Positions 1 to 12,225 of a stretch of 64,000 nucleotides of DNA are shown piece by piece; position 1 is the stretch's first letter; every line of letters starts with the position of its first letter. The translations under genes and the position numbers were made by a program. Where the stretch lies: positions 134,763-198,762 of the forward strand of contig JTDE01000153.1 in NCBI GenBank assembly GCA_014338405.1, in the 5' to 3' direction. The DNA comes from Paragonimus skrjabini miyazakii (lineage: Eukaryota; Platyhelminthes; Trematoda; Plagiorchiida; Troglotrematidae). The notes beneath the pieces were generated by a model. That model was not told the DNA's origin and ran no database searches. It worked only from the letters and a program-made list of their open reading frames with translations.

Positions 1-530
1 AGTGCGATTACCACTCAAGCCTGACTACGAGATTCAGCTTCGGCGTCACCAGAAACCCTGAGAGAGAAGCGTTTGAATCAACAGTTATCTAGAGGTGAGC
101 TCGAGTGGATAACCATGCTAGAATCGTAGACTCGCGTCTCCGACACACAGCACACATCAAGCTCCAGACTTGAGAGAGTACTTGTCAGAGCAGCTTGCTG
201 ACCGACTTGTCGGAGAGTGCGGACATTGAAGGCGCCAATGTTTACCAGTTGTCTTGGCCTCCGAAAATGATTATCGCCCGAAGACACATGAAAGACTAAC
301 GAAATGGAGGGAGTATAAATTAGTAGGAGAAAGTCGTGTTGGATGAAAAATGTCACTGTCGAGAGAACGATAACTTCTGATACTTCCCGGTCGTTTATGC
401 CGCGGAAGGGGGTTGACTTGAGGGACCCCACCCAGAGTCTCTGACTCAAAAGTCTGGCCTGCGAGACAACGGGATATAGGGTTTTCTTGGGGGACCCACG
501 TAACGTGAAGGTTTCGACGGTCGTGTGTCA
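1..530 (-). mobile_element. RTE/SR2-like LINE, 5' part with endonuclease N-terminus (cut by window edge)
   Basis: Read on the minus strand, 449-78 encodes the start of an AP-type endonuclease of a non-LTR retrotransposon. The motif NIGAFNVRT is followed about 30 residues later by CCVSETR, the Asn and Glu blocks of the exonuclease-endonuclease-phosphatase fold. Stops and a frame change follow. The next block, FSLRVSGDAEAE near 75-30, is the expected continuation of this family and runs off the window edge. Upstream of the endonuclease (about 530-400 on this strand) lies a leader sharing the phrase 'ttttgagtca' and its surroundings with the + strand copy at 3797. The two are therefore the same family. 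In a living element this enzyme nicks the target DNA for target-primed reverse transcription. This copy is decayed. The far 5' boundary is uncertain. Confidence 0.75.
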
Positions 531-3500
531 ATATTGTGTGGCCACTTTAATACTGTAGATGTCTAGATTAGTGGTGTTTCTTAAATTGTTTTCTGATGAG
601 CTTGTTCTTGGTGCCACTTTTGAAGACTGGTGACCGAAAGGAGTCCGAAAACAACCGAATCCTCTGGCTGATATTGGCTCTGCCACAGATACGTCTCCTG
701 ATGTTAGTGGATTCCCTGTCGCCTACCAGTGACAATAAAAACAATATTTCTGCGTTCTTTCTTTCTAAGAGCTGTCTGAAAAGTAAATTTTGGTGCATTT
801 ACGTTTAGTTGAGCCGTTAGCCCGCGGCTGGAAGAGAGACAAACAGATGTCTTTCACGCCGTTCCCTTTACAAAAATCCGTGAACGCTATGTTGCGTTAT
901 CACCCATGGGCGTTTCCAGGCTGATGAATCTGCTGGTGGTGGTCCAATGCAATGCCTTACAGGGATAGCTTACATCAGGGTAACTATTAGCGATTCACCG
1001 AAATCATTCGTAAAACTCAGAAAATTCTGTCCATGAAGTAGTTCTACGAAATCCCGATGACTGTTGAAACAGGGCGCTGCAGGACTGGACCACGTTTATG
1101 ACAGAATCCGCATGAGTGCCATGAAGCTAACGCACAACTGTATCAGGAACGCAGAAGTTGAATTGCTTTTTTGTCCACTGTTGGCCGGTAAATACAGCTA
1201 CCTGTATTTCCGAATGTTCACTGTGAGATTGTCGAGCCACTTTGGCCCACAGTTTTAGTTGTAAGATGATTATTTCCACAAAGCGGAGGCAGATATTAAA
1301 AGTATGCGGCGAGAAGCACCTGCGAGCAGCCCCCCAAAAAACAAATTACACTGCACGCATAGATATTGGAGTACGGTCTGGAACGCTGGATCAGTTTGGA
1401 TCACCTCACGGTGACTGGAAATGCATGGAAGTCCTCTGAGAATACCTTGTTCACATCTGATTCGAATTAAACAGCTGCATTAATCGATTATTTCGGATAT
1501 AACTTCTGTGGCTCACACAATTCAGAACGTGTGTCCGCTTTTCCTGCTGTTGTGGTGGACACAGGATTGATTTGCAAGTCATATTCAGAAAGTTTTGTAG
1601 TGCACCATTGAATTCCGTTCTCCATGTACGCAGAGATGTTCATCTTTGCTCCGTAGACTTAAATCGGTAGTCCGTGAACTGTAAGTAGCAAACATGCATC
1701 GTATGGGACATCCTCACGACCAAGGTGTTTGCAGCAGTTTCCTTCTAGTTTTCGCCAGGGCCCTCCACTGGCGTGGAAGAGCTGTCAGCTTCGGCGTTTG
1801 CTTTCTGAGAACCACCGGGCAAGGAACGTGAAATCACAGCACTAATACGATAGTTCAATGCATTTGACCCAAACACAGTATCGAAACTAGGCTCCTAGCG
1901 AGTTATCAGTCTTAAGTAATTGAGCAGTGGCCCCATTTTATCAAAAGCGCGCTGGCACTCGGCACCTTCATGGCGAACATTCGGTTCATGATTGCGTGAA
2001 CATTGTACATGACTGACTCGACCCAACTTCGGAAGACGAGTTGTGATATGAGATGAAGGGGCAGCTGGACGATTGCGTGTGCGTCTTTATGATGTGAGCG
2101 ACTGAAGTTGTGATCGAAGACGCACCCGACCGCATTCCCACATATCTCCATATGGGTGGGGAACTCTTGCGTTTAACAATTCACAATGCCATCAGACACA
2201 TACTATGAACGAATTGATGCTGAGGATCTCAGTTCGGTATGTCTGAGCACCCTCGAAAGAAAGCTGATCACTAGAGCACGAGTGGTATTGAAGTAAGTAA
2301 GCCTAGAGGCTGCATAAACTGAAAATGGCACACGAGTGACATACAAATGCAACTCTTGTTATCAGTGCGGTTCATCACATACACATTTGGGAAATAATAC
2401 AAAGCTTCATCAAACTTGATGCCTGTCCTGACTCTTTATAGTCGTGCGTATGTTGAAGAGAGGCAATCGATTAAACGTTATTCCATATTAACTAACATGA
2501 TATGTTCACAATAATTTATATCCTTCTCAGTCTATTCATCTGATTATCTGTAAATGTTCTGTAAAAACACTTTCCGAACATAACCACACATGCCATTAAT
2601 ACGTCTGTTTCATAAAAGTGAATACCTGAGCATGCCTTCTGATCAGAGCACATGTATGCATCGATATTCAGCTCGGAGCAGATGTAAGCTCAACTTTAGT
2701 TGTTTCTTTTTTGACTGAATATTTGTGAAGTCTAGTCGAACGTGAGAGCGACCATCAATTGCCAGTAATGTCCAGTCAGCAACTAATGTAACTGTTTTAT
2801 GATCTACTACGCACTGCAGTGATTGGTTATCACTCTTGGCTGGTGAGAGCGAAGCCACATTGAGACTAAACCATTGTAAACTGTATTTTTAATCCACTAC
2901 CAACCACTTAACAACTCGTTCAACAGTCACCTCATACATTTGTGAAGATTCGACCTTGTTTACTGTCATCTTAGCTACAAAGGATGCAGTTGATATGCGT
3001 TAAACACCACTCACATTTAGTCACAGATTTCACACTCAGGTGGCAATTCTAACCAATCCCTTCAGGATGCACACATTAGACTCGAGCTTCGTCCTTGTTA
3101 GAAATCCTCCGTAAGTTTATTGAAACCTGTGATTTCCTGTGTGGTAGGAATTCCTAATCGCGAAATCATCGGTCAGACTTAACAGGCAGGTTAACCCGTG
3201 TCCACTGGAGCTAGCATTGCTCACGGACATATGTGAATGAACGTTTACATGCGATAATTCTGTCGTCTCTAGTGTGAAGTCAATTTTACAGTGTTCAGTT
3301 CGAGTGTCTCTTGGGAATGTGGACTGGATGTTAATTCCTGTCTTGACGAAGACAAGTGCTATTGCCAGAACATAACAAAAGCAAAAATTGCCTCCTGGTG
3401 AGTCCTATCGAAAGACTTCTGCTGCAAAGTCTACTTTAATATTAAGGTACTGGTGTTCACATTGTATGTCACTTAATGTTTGCTAAAATGTGTCGCACTT

Positions 3501-3796
3501 AATGCAAAACCCGTTGAAAGTGTTGCTTTATCACTTTTCACATAAGAACTTATTTATTCACGTAACATCGGCTTCCTGTGCGTCCTATTAAAATTTTCCG
3601 GCTATTTTTATTAAGCAAGGATGAAACACCAGTAAAAACGCTATCAGTTATTGATTGATATAAGCTACCCTGTGGACTTTACTAGGATACCTATTATATA
3701 TTTTAAAAGGAGTTTAGCATCCTTATTGTATTCTGTGCACAAGAAAGGTGGAAAGTTTCCATAACTCACGCAGTTTTATCACAACGAGACTGTACC
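531..3796. other. Probable intronic DNA, nothing recognised
   Basis: I see no exon, RNA gene or clear repeat. Short open frames occur on both strands but none resembles a known protein. If the ELAV-like gene starts upstream of the window, this stretch is intron. Confidence 0.4.
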
Positions 3797-5056
3797 TTGA
3801 CGCTATGTGGCGGCTGGCGCATCCCGCTGACCCGTTGGGCTAAACTAGACAGTGTGACCACCTTATCGGCAGAGTCTGTCATACTGGGCAGGCCAGTAGG
3901 TAGAGGTCTGACAAACCAGTCTCCTGGTCCCCCAGGTTTGGCGGTTGGAAGAAGATTGGCATCTTTTTCCGAAAAATGTACCAGTTCTGGTAAACTGCCA
4001 CTCAGCCGCTGCCTTGCGGTACGGGCTTTTGAGTCAAAGGCTTTGATTGGGAACCCTAATCATTCTCCTGTTTGGTCTGGGCGTCCTGGTAGTGTCTCAG
4101 ACCGCATGCAACCATGAATAATCACGACACCAGTAATTCCATACTGTACCGGCCTTCCTGCAGTATCAATCCGGTCGCCCTACCTTCTGCATACAGCTGA
4201 GTGGATGGGCGAAAACATGCTACTGTTGACCTGACCATACTGTCCCATCAAATTTAGCCCCCGGGACCCTCCCAGTCTCCAGTTCTGATAATTACTCTAC
4301 AAGTCACACAACAGGTATAGCTAACCGTGGTAACATTGAGCCGCTAAGTTCCGTCTCTTGCGATACAGCTTCAGACCTCCCTCATCCCTTGCTTAGGTCT
4401 AGTATGCGAATTAATATAGGCGCCTTCAACGTTCGCACACTGAAACAAATAGATCAGTAAGCCGCTCTCACAAGAACGTTAGACTCGATGCAAATCGATA
4501 TCTGCTGTATCTCAGAGACCAGAATCCAGGACAGTTATCAACGTATGGAACTAACAACACCCGCATTGTCTACCCGATACTGGTTATACACTTCGGGTGA
4601 CCTGGCGTAGGCAAATGAAATCGTTCACGAAGGGGTTGATCACCGTAGATTGGGTTCGTCTTCGGGGTTGGGGCCCTCAGGACTAACAGAGTAGGTGGCT
4701 TGAGACGTTAGATGGGATGGCAGTTAATCGAGCTCAGTGGCTTGAATGTTGTCGTTGGTTAGTCGAGTTGTTTGTCAGGTGAGTGCACTTGCTGACGCGG
4801 GGCAGTGAAAGCCGTCTTGCTGATGACGCCTTAATTTCACCCACAACTCGTTTGTTTGTTTGCAAGGTTTAGGCGCCTTGATGTTGAATGTTTGAATATC
4901 GACGTGACTATTTTTAGTAGTTAGGTCCCTTCCCGCCTCTTTCCTTTTCTTTTCTGTTCCTATACGGGGTCTGCTTACTTTGTTCTTCATGGTTGTGTGG
5001 CAGTTGAACATCAGTGTGAACCACTGATGTATCGTTGTCTATGATGATGACAGTAT
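3797..5056 (+). mobile_element. Internally deleted RTE/SR2-like LINE (5' leader and endonuclease start joined to 3' end)
   Basis: The first 600 bases are the family leader, with 'cctggtcccccaggtt' and the 'cttttgagtcaaagg' phrase. The endonuclease start follows at ATG 4404: NIGAFNVRT, then CCISETR, with one in-frame TAA at 4458-4460. At 4598-4601 the coding part stops after a Ser-Gly-Asp codon run, and the sequence jumps to the last coding codons and 3' UTR of the same family. The following 450 bases match 15467-15905 closely, ending in 'tctatgatgatga'. The rest of the endonuclease and the whole reverse transcriptase are missing. The shared junction bases are TGAC, which suggests a microhomology deletion or template jump. 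The copy is non-autonomous. Its start is approximate and no target duplication was identified. Confidence 0.8.
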
Positions 5057-7227
5057 GGAACAACGTAATTTTTTTTGACTAAAATATCTGTCGAATCTGT
5101 CACAACAGTTATGCACATTCAAGGCATGATGGATATCTTACACACACAATCAGACAAACCTGAACTCGTTTGCAAGACATTTTTACAATAGTTTTCCTCG
5201 AATTGGGCTATCCACGTCATTTTGCCTGAGTCCAACTTTTCATCTGTGCGTCCCCTCCTCGTACTAACAGTAGGAGATTAACTAAGATATTTATTTCTGA
5301 CTGAACCTAAAATTGGTTGTTCAATACATTAACATAATGATAAACCTATCAGAAAATCACTTCGCCATGTGTTTTTGATCTGTCAAACAATTCGGTCACA
5401 AAATCTGCCCCACATATCCCTCGCTAATGGGTGTGTATGATCGATTGGAGGCAGTTTCTGTTGTGACGACCGTATTCGTATCATCAATTATTTTTCACCT
5501 ACTCCTAAGGTTAAACAAGTGTTTTGTAGTAACCGTCATTCCTTTCCATCTTATACAAAATATTAGAATATTCTTGGCAGTTGTTTGACAGCTTAAATCA
5601 AACAAGATTTGTTGTTGTTAATCATAGTGGTCAAGAAACGTAAAGTATTCAGTTTTCTGTAAAACCTATTTGAAGCTTATCTGCTTACTATGGACATTTA
5701 GAACAGTTCACATGAATGACTATGGCACCACCAAATGCGAGTGATATTTTTTAATGTTTTCTCCTACCTTGACACTTATACAAAGCACACATTCCTGGTA
5801 AAGTAATATCCGTGGTGGTCGCAAATTTCATAGCATCTCGTTCCACTCTTATACTGTTAAAAAGCATAATAAATGCGGGAAACTGTACAACAAACGCGAT
5901 AACGGAGATCGGTGAATTTGACTCCCGGCACAAATGTAAGCCTGAAACCCATTCTGATTCTACAGGGATGGTTCGTATTTTCAGACGGACTCGGCTTCAG
6001 TGTAATGAAGTGAACACATACGTTTCTGCTGGTTGTTAGCACAAAATGAATCCAACTGGATTGTATGTTCAGTGTCTAGTACATGTCTGACGATGGGGCT
6101 GCGCGGAATACGGTTAGGGATGTTTACTAACAACTTCGGTAAGTGTTCGCTCACCCCAACTAATATGCGTTTCTTTATGTGACTATTGTATTCTCCTTTA
6201 CAGGCATAGTGACAGTGATAAATAGGTTGAGATGCGACTAAGAAAAGCGTGTGATTCCTGAATTGTGATACTGGTAGCTATATAGCTGAACAGTCAATGA
6301 CCGGCTCTGCAGCAAGGTAAACTGTGGAGACAGCACCTAAGCGACGGTGTATCACAATGAAAATGTCATCACACCTGCAAGGCAAGGAAAGATTGACATT
6401 CATTTCTGGTGGTGTTGCAATTATCGTTCTTGTTCAGTCTGTCTTATATTTTACTAACTAATGGCGAGTAGCCGTTGCTGACCAGAATAGTCTGCGGTAA
6501 ACTTTTGATTTATTCTAGACTCCCCCTCGGAGCAAGCACTTCATGTTTGATCGGACAGCGTTCCGGTAGTACTTCTTTTATACTATATGAGAGAAAAGAT
6601 ACTGAAGTACGTGTAGGTTCCAGATAAACCATTCACTCCGACAGGTCGTTTTCCTAACAATTCATCAGGAAATCTAAACAACCGGTTACTCCTTTGTACT
6701 TCTATCATAAATGAGGCGCACGGATGGACAGAACCTGAAGCGATCAGAAACTCATCAACGTGGCCTTTGTCTTGGCACACCTAGAAACTATCTTCCATAT
6801 AGCGTTTGTAGAACGCTGTTCGTGCTAGCTAATTTAACACTGTCTGTTCCGTAATTGATGATAAACTGTCCACACGCATCGAACACAGAAAACTAAACAT
6901 TAATGTCCCCGCATTTTTCATAGATCTGACCAACAAAAGGAAAATTAACATTTTCTGCAGAAGTCATTAGTAAATCTTTTAGGCCACTTGGAGCCTCATG
7001 AAAGTGCATGGATATACACCAGGTAGGTGAATTGCGTGACGTGAACGAACGTTGGTGTACACTGAACTTACTTAACATAATACCATACATTTGTCACGAA
7101 AATTGATACGTTTAATAATTAGAATGCTGTATTCTAATGAGTGTTCAACTAAACGGTTTTAGATGAGTTCCAAACCTTTAACTGATCACTTAGCAAGCAT
7201 GTAGACTAAAGAATCAACAATAAACAG
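5057..7227. other. Probable intronic DNA, nothing recognised
   Basis: I see AT-rich sequence with short overlapping open frames on both strands and no recognisable protein, repeat or RNA. Confidence 0.4.
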
Positions 7228-7425
7228 TGGTTTAGAAAAGACTCAATTGCAAAAACCTGGACTTGAGCTGGATTCGAACCAGCGACATAAACAACATGCC
7301 CAAACGTTACAAATGCTCTAACAACTGAGCTATAAAGCTAGGTTGGAAGCTCAAAAACTTCATAGTTGAACCCAATTACCGAAACAACCGGCTGTGTCAT
7401 ATGGAATCCACCAAATGATCCAGCC
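7228..7425 (-). mobile_element. tRNA-derived SINE, minus strand
   Basis: On the minus strand the element begins near 7425 with a non-tRNA head ('ggtggattccatat'). It then has a pol III A box (TAGCTCAGTTGTTAGAGC, 7332-7315) and a B box (GGTTCGAATCC, 7280-7270), and a tail containing 'gcaattgagtc'. The same head, boxes and tail occur in the same order at 45365-45640, so this is a dispersed family rather than a tRNA gene. No acceptor-stem pairing suitable for a functional tRNA is apparent. Boundaries are approximate. Confidence 0.75.
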
Positions 7426-7429
7426 GATT

Positions 7430-7530
7430 GACTGCCCAAGCAGGTTCGAGTCCAGCCAAAGTCCAGATTTTTCGCAATTGGGCTTGTTCTAAATTATCAG
7501 ACCTTCCAAACTACGTATTAGTAATAGACA
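7430..7530 (+). mobile_element. 3' part of the same SINE family, plus strand
   Basis: The fragment starts just before a B box (GGTTCGAGTCC, 7443-7453). It continues into the family tail ('cgcaattgggctt', then 'attatcaga') and ends near 'tattagtaat', a string also found just after the plus copy at 45600. The A box and head are absent. It lies immediately downstream of an opposite-strand copy, so the pair sits head to head. Confidence 0.65.
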
Positions 7531-9621
7531 ATGTATCTGAGCAAAATTCCTTGTTTGTGGACTTTCGGCAGACCACAGGGTTTTTATAGTTGACGGACCC
7601 TTTGAACTGTCAACGTCAGCCTCCGATAGGTCCAGTACTCCGACTACTACGAGACATTTTGCCTTTTTGACAGTCGTATTTTTATTTTGCTGAACGGCAA
7701 CTATTGGGCCAGTTTCAGGTTTGCAGTTCACTGCCTCTTAAAAAATGGAATGCATTAGTTTCCTATGTTAATACTGTTACTCAAAGTTCTCTAGAGCTTT
7801 TTCAGATGTTCTGCGTACTGTATCACCTACTTTTTATTTGGAAACTTATGGAGAATCGGTCTCCATTCAGACGCAAACTGGCGTCTTGATGACTCAATGG
7901 AACAGGAGAAACCTATTACCCATTGATTTATAATTATACTCGTGTAATTTTCATAGTCAGCCATTCTGTCGCAATTTTGTCCTCGGGGCATAAGTGCTTA
8001 AGTAAATTTTGGGGCATTTCATTATAATTACGTATGAATATGAGCAACACACACGCAGATGCTCAGGGGACTGTGAGTGAAAGTTGCTTGATCCAATTTG
8101 AATCAGAAGGTTTGACCATTTTCGAAGTGAGGCACACTTAATTAAAGGCTTGGTGGTAAGCCTGTCAGGGTGAGTTATATGTGCGTGTGTGTGTGCTCGC
8201 AACTTGCGCGCATTCTCGAACAGCCGAGCAAGTTTGATGTATGGTTGGTTGGTTCTGAGAGTTGAAACGGGAAGAAATCTTCATCAACTGGTCTAGGAAC
8301 CCTGTTGATCAATTTGTCCCGTAACGTCCGTTTTCGAGGTTTAACGTGCCGCTCACAGGTGGGAAAAATTTAGCTTGCAGGCATAAGTTGAATTCTCAAA
8401 ACTGTTAGTAACTACACACTTCTTACGGTTTGCGGTTCACAAGTTACACAATATTTGTGTCCAAACCAGACATTACATCCAATTGCGTGCTACTTGTGTG
8501 CACTGACTTGACAAGCCTCATCAAAACTAGTCATACAGCCGTCAAAACTTCGCAAGAAATTGAACAGAATGCGCTGGTTAAACCACACGTCAATTTTGTA
8601 TGTAATTTCCGTTACACTTTAGGTTGTTATTCTTTCCTAAGTGTAGCATACATCAAAAACAGGACACTGGTTGACCAACTACGGATTCCAATGCGAATTC
8701 ATTACACGTTTGGAAACGTCGACAACCATAACATACCCCAATTGAACGTGCCTGGGCTGAGCAAACAGGATGATTCAGACAAGAGGATTGGTTGAAACAC
8801 TTTGCAGGACGCAGTTAGGTATACTTCAGGCAAATAAAGAACGTCAACTTCGTAGTACAGAAAATGGGGTAATTTTCTCTCAAGAATTGTTACAGAATAC
8901 ATTTTGTTCCTATGGTGTTGATGGGGCTTAATAAGTTTACTACGGGAGAATTTTTTTTAGTAATCCAAGCCCATTTGCAACCTCATAGTCAGTTTACATG
9001 CTGATATGAATTGGTGTACCTACTACAACATTTGCCTACCTTGCAAATCCCGTGGAGATTGAATAGAGAACAGCAACAAATAAAATCAGGTTAATGGTGT
9101 ACTTTGTGTACTGCGGTAGATGAGTTTCTTGCTTCGAATCTCGTATCGTCCGTAAATGAAGAACAAATAACTCGCAGAATTTAAAATAGAGGATAAGGGA
9201 ATAATATTTAAAAACATTCCTCGAGTGAACATTGGACATTCACGCGAATAGTATCAATCAAAGAACAATTTATTTATTTTCATAATTGATTTAAGAACCC
9301 GAATCACCTAAAGGATGGCAGACGAGGAGAGGGACCGGATGCGTGTAAATAAATTAATATATGTGGGATTTGCAGAAGATCCGAATTAGGATGGGGTTTT
9401 ATGTAACATATATCAATACGATAGAATAAACACAGGCAATACAGGAAATACTCCGAGTTTTTGCAAGCACTGTAGACTCTTTCATTTTCTTTCTCTCCCG
9501 CTCTCCTATTCTAATTTTTATTCCTTCATTTAGTTGTAGGTATTTTTAAGGAATATATCAGCGGGGTGTCATGACAAGAACTCACTTTAAACTGGGTCTA
9601 CGTGTGTACCGTGTCCCCCGT

Positions 9622-9646
9622 ACACACACACACACACACACACACA
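9622..9646. repeat. (AC)n microsatellite
   Basis: There is an uninterrupted run of about twelve AC dinucleotides. Confidence 0.95.
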
Positions 9647-10563
9647 AACGAACTAGAGCTGTCAATCACTTGACTTAGAGCAGCAGTTTCTTTTCATTGC
9701 CTCTGATGAGGTTGATGAAGATGGTCACAGTCAAGCTGGATTGCACTGCTGTTCAAAACAAAGAAAACTGGTTTGATTTAATCCACATGAATGATACTTT
9801 ATTCGCGATCAGAAGTGTAGTTCGTCGGTTGAAAAAAATTGAAAGAACTAGTTTATTTGTCATATCTGCATATGCACACCAACAAGCAATAGTTCGAACG
9901 CTATCAAGATCTGTTTCTACGATACCCTTTATGGTCTTCTGAGTCAGTTTAATCATTTGGCCCTCGTTGTGGTTGCAACTGAAATGAACGCACGATGTAC
10001 CACCAACATATTTGAATAGAAGCGACTGGGTAATGTGTTCGATGTCCAGGAGTGATGTATTGGCAATCGTGCGTATCTCGCGAAGGTTACGGATCGAGTT
10101 GCATATTTCAGTATAAAAGTTACTTGCCACGTGGGCATCGCTCGCTGCAACTAAACCGTGAGCCAAAATTAGCCACATATCAGTCAACTATTGGCGATAC
10201 CATTCTATTAAACTTTGTCGTTTAATTTAAAGTAATCACCCTGATTGTCTTTATCACTTACTCAAATATCATCTGCCTTGCAACCGTGAAAAGTTCGACT
10301 GGAAATTAGATATGTACAAAATACCCGTCAAGCAGAGTTGACGGACAGACTGTTTAGGTTGCCGCGGTAGCCTAACCCAAATGGGCATTGCGGAATAAAT
10401 CTCAACAGTTTCGGAGGCCTGGTACGAAATGATTTGCACAAAATAACCTCTATCTGACAAGCAGAAGTGGGTTTTTGTTGATTTAACAGCGTTTGTAAGC
10501 AAACTGTGACTGTTCCACCGTAACTCCGAACACAACAATTACTGTCGTTGTCGTTCTGTAACT

Positions 10564-10878
10564 GTGGTTGCACTACCCGGTTGGCGAGGGGTTACTGAAA
10601 CGGTATCTGAAAAGAGCGCTCACTACTTTAAAGCCTGTCGCAATGATTTGGAAAATGGGCTGAGACATTTGATAAACAAGTCAACTGTCCCGATAGAACT
10701 CATGGATGAAAAAGATAGTGTGTTTAGTTATGACATTCCTGACGATCTTCCACGTGGAAACAAAATGACCGTGAAACGTAAATTACTGAAACGAAGTAAA
10801 TCTCTAAGTCCTAGCCTCTTTTCGCCAATTGTTTTCGAAGATAAAAGTGAGATGATGTTTGAGCCGACAGTTCCGTAG
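10564..10878 (+). CDS. Unrecognised open frame with protein-like composition
   Basis: This is an open frame of 104 codons opened by a GTG, so if real it is more likely an internal exon or gene relic than a complete gene. The product is mixed and hydrophilic. An acidic stretch (ELMDEKDSVFSYDIPDD) is followed by a basic, Ser-rich one (KRKLLKRSKSLSPSL) and an acidic end. There is no signal peptide, membrane segment or family motif that I recognise. Beyond the TAG at 10876-10878 the same frame stays open for another dozen codons and still reads like protein. The TAG overlaps a possible splice donor (CC|GTAGGA). It could be an exon of a gene nested in the ELAV intron, a retropseudogene, part of an unknown transposon, or chance. 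Confidence 0.25.
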   Translation: MVALPGWRGVTETVSEKSAHYFKACRNDLENGLRHLINKSTVPIELMDEKDSVFSYDIPDDLPRGNKMTVKRKLLKRSKSLSPSLFSPIVFEDKSEMMFEPTVP

Positions 10879-11284
10879 GAAAATCTGAAGAGGTTCTTTG
10901 TGATTAGTACTTATAAGTAGCAGTTCCCGTTTTGCAAAATGGTATCAAGACAACAAATAACAATCACAGAGATATTAGCCTTGTCTTTGTTACACCTATG
11001 CTACTTGCGCGTTCCAGTGTATATCACGAAGTGAATCTTCTGCCGGCAGAAAAAAGGTCACCACTCTGATCATTTGTGCATGGATCATGTGTTCACTTTT
11101 CGGCAGACGCTGGAGCCTTGACCGTCGTAGCATTTTGCACCTGAAAACAACTTTTGGTTTGATTACCTGACTGTTGTCTGGGGTTGACTCTATAGCAGAA
11201 GATTCTCAATTATGCACGTTAATTTGTTGAAGTATATTCGGTCTGCATACAAAATACAAATCTGTGGGTAAATTTATGCACTCT

Positions 11285-12225
11285 TCACTTTAAGGGGCAT
11301 TCACCAACTATCTGGTAGACGATAATCTAAAAGAGCCGCCTAGAGATTCTGAGGTTCCCGAAGTGGAACGTCGGGCTGGCAGCTAGCTGACATATATTGA
11401 GTATGCGGCTGACATTGTTCTGCTTGTATGTTCTACAGTCAGCACGCATACTATGCTGAACCGGTTAAATATTATGGCTGGTCTGCATACTACGCACTTT
11501 GCAATTTAAAGAGGCTCAGCAATATTACAGGACTGGGTAAGTGTGATGAAAATCTACTGGATTCACCGTTTATCCAAACCCCGACACAATAGAAGTTCTA
11601 ACAAGAAACCAATCCAAACTTCGCGTTGAAGATACTGCATCAGGATTGGACAAACCGTCTCAATGTTACGTCTTCTGTTATTCGCTTATTTCTTTGTTCC
11701 GTATTGCACCAATTAACATTCAGTTTGTGACTTTGTATGTGTCCATATGATCATCCAATGAGTGACTATGATTTGTTTAATACTGTTGTACATCCATAAA
11801 TTCGGCTGTTTGTCTCATGAATAGGAACTGCCATGGTCCTGTGTTGACCTTCGTCAGCAGCCAGTTCTAGGGGTTGGCCACTTCATCCACCTAAGTAGTG
11901 TCCCCCCATCATCTTGTAATATGACTGGTGTCCCAGTGGCGTTCATGAGACATCAACTGTACTTAATGGATTTGCTAAATTGCCTCATCTGTGACACCGC
12001 AAAGACGTCCGATTGTCGGTTAGGGGAAGGGTTCAGTGTGCGATTGTACGATCAGCCTTGTCCAGTGACTCAGAGGTTTGGTCCATTCGTGTGAAAAATG
12101 CACATAAACTACGGATACTCGATTACTCCTGTTTCCCCCAACTGACCTACATCAAACAGGCTGATTGTCTGAGCAGCAAGATAGTGCGCTTGCGCGTATT
12201 CTGGGAGTCTGTAAGTTCGTGATCT
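11285..12225 (+). mobile_element. Decayed RTE-like LINE, reverse-transcriptase fragments
   Basis: Two separated pieces of one reverse transcriptase lie in order on the plus strand. Around 11310-11500 is the end of the palm with the catalytic box mutated (IEYAADIVLL, 11396-11425, where the family has YADD), followed by a leucine-containing thumb-like stretch. From about 11970 the post-RT segment appears: a degraded LRHLWRRKD-like string, then SVRGRV and SEVWSIRV, corresponding to the family's HGSETW block. The 400 bases between them do not align to the element by eye and include unrelated sequence. Several stops and frame changes make it non-functional. Confidence 0.65.

Larger units (their letters stand above)
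7531..11284. other. Probable intronic DNA
   Basis: It contains a CA microsatellite at 9622-9646 and an unrecognised open frame at 10564-10878. Two further open frames (8430-8795 plus, 9753-10187 minus) have no recognisable domains. I see nothing else. Confidence 0.4.

Noticed and set aside
7260..7340. Possible tRNA gene on the minus strand
   Set aside because: A and B boxes are present but the flanking head and tail recur in other copies and no acceptor stem forms, so it is a SINE.
8430..8795. 121-codon open frame, plus strand
   Set aside because: No recognisable motif. It is consistent with chance.
9753..10187. 144-codon open frame, minus strand
   Set aside because: No motif recognised, open frames overlap it on the other strand and in a second minus frame, and no splice or promoter evidence supports it.
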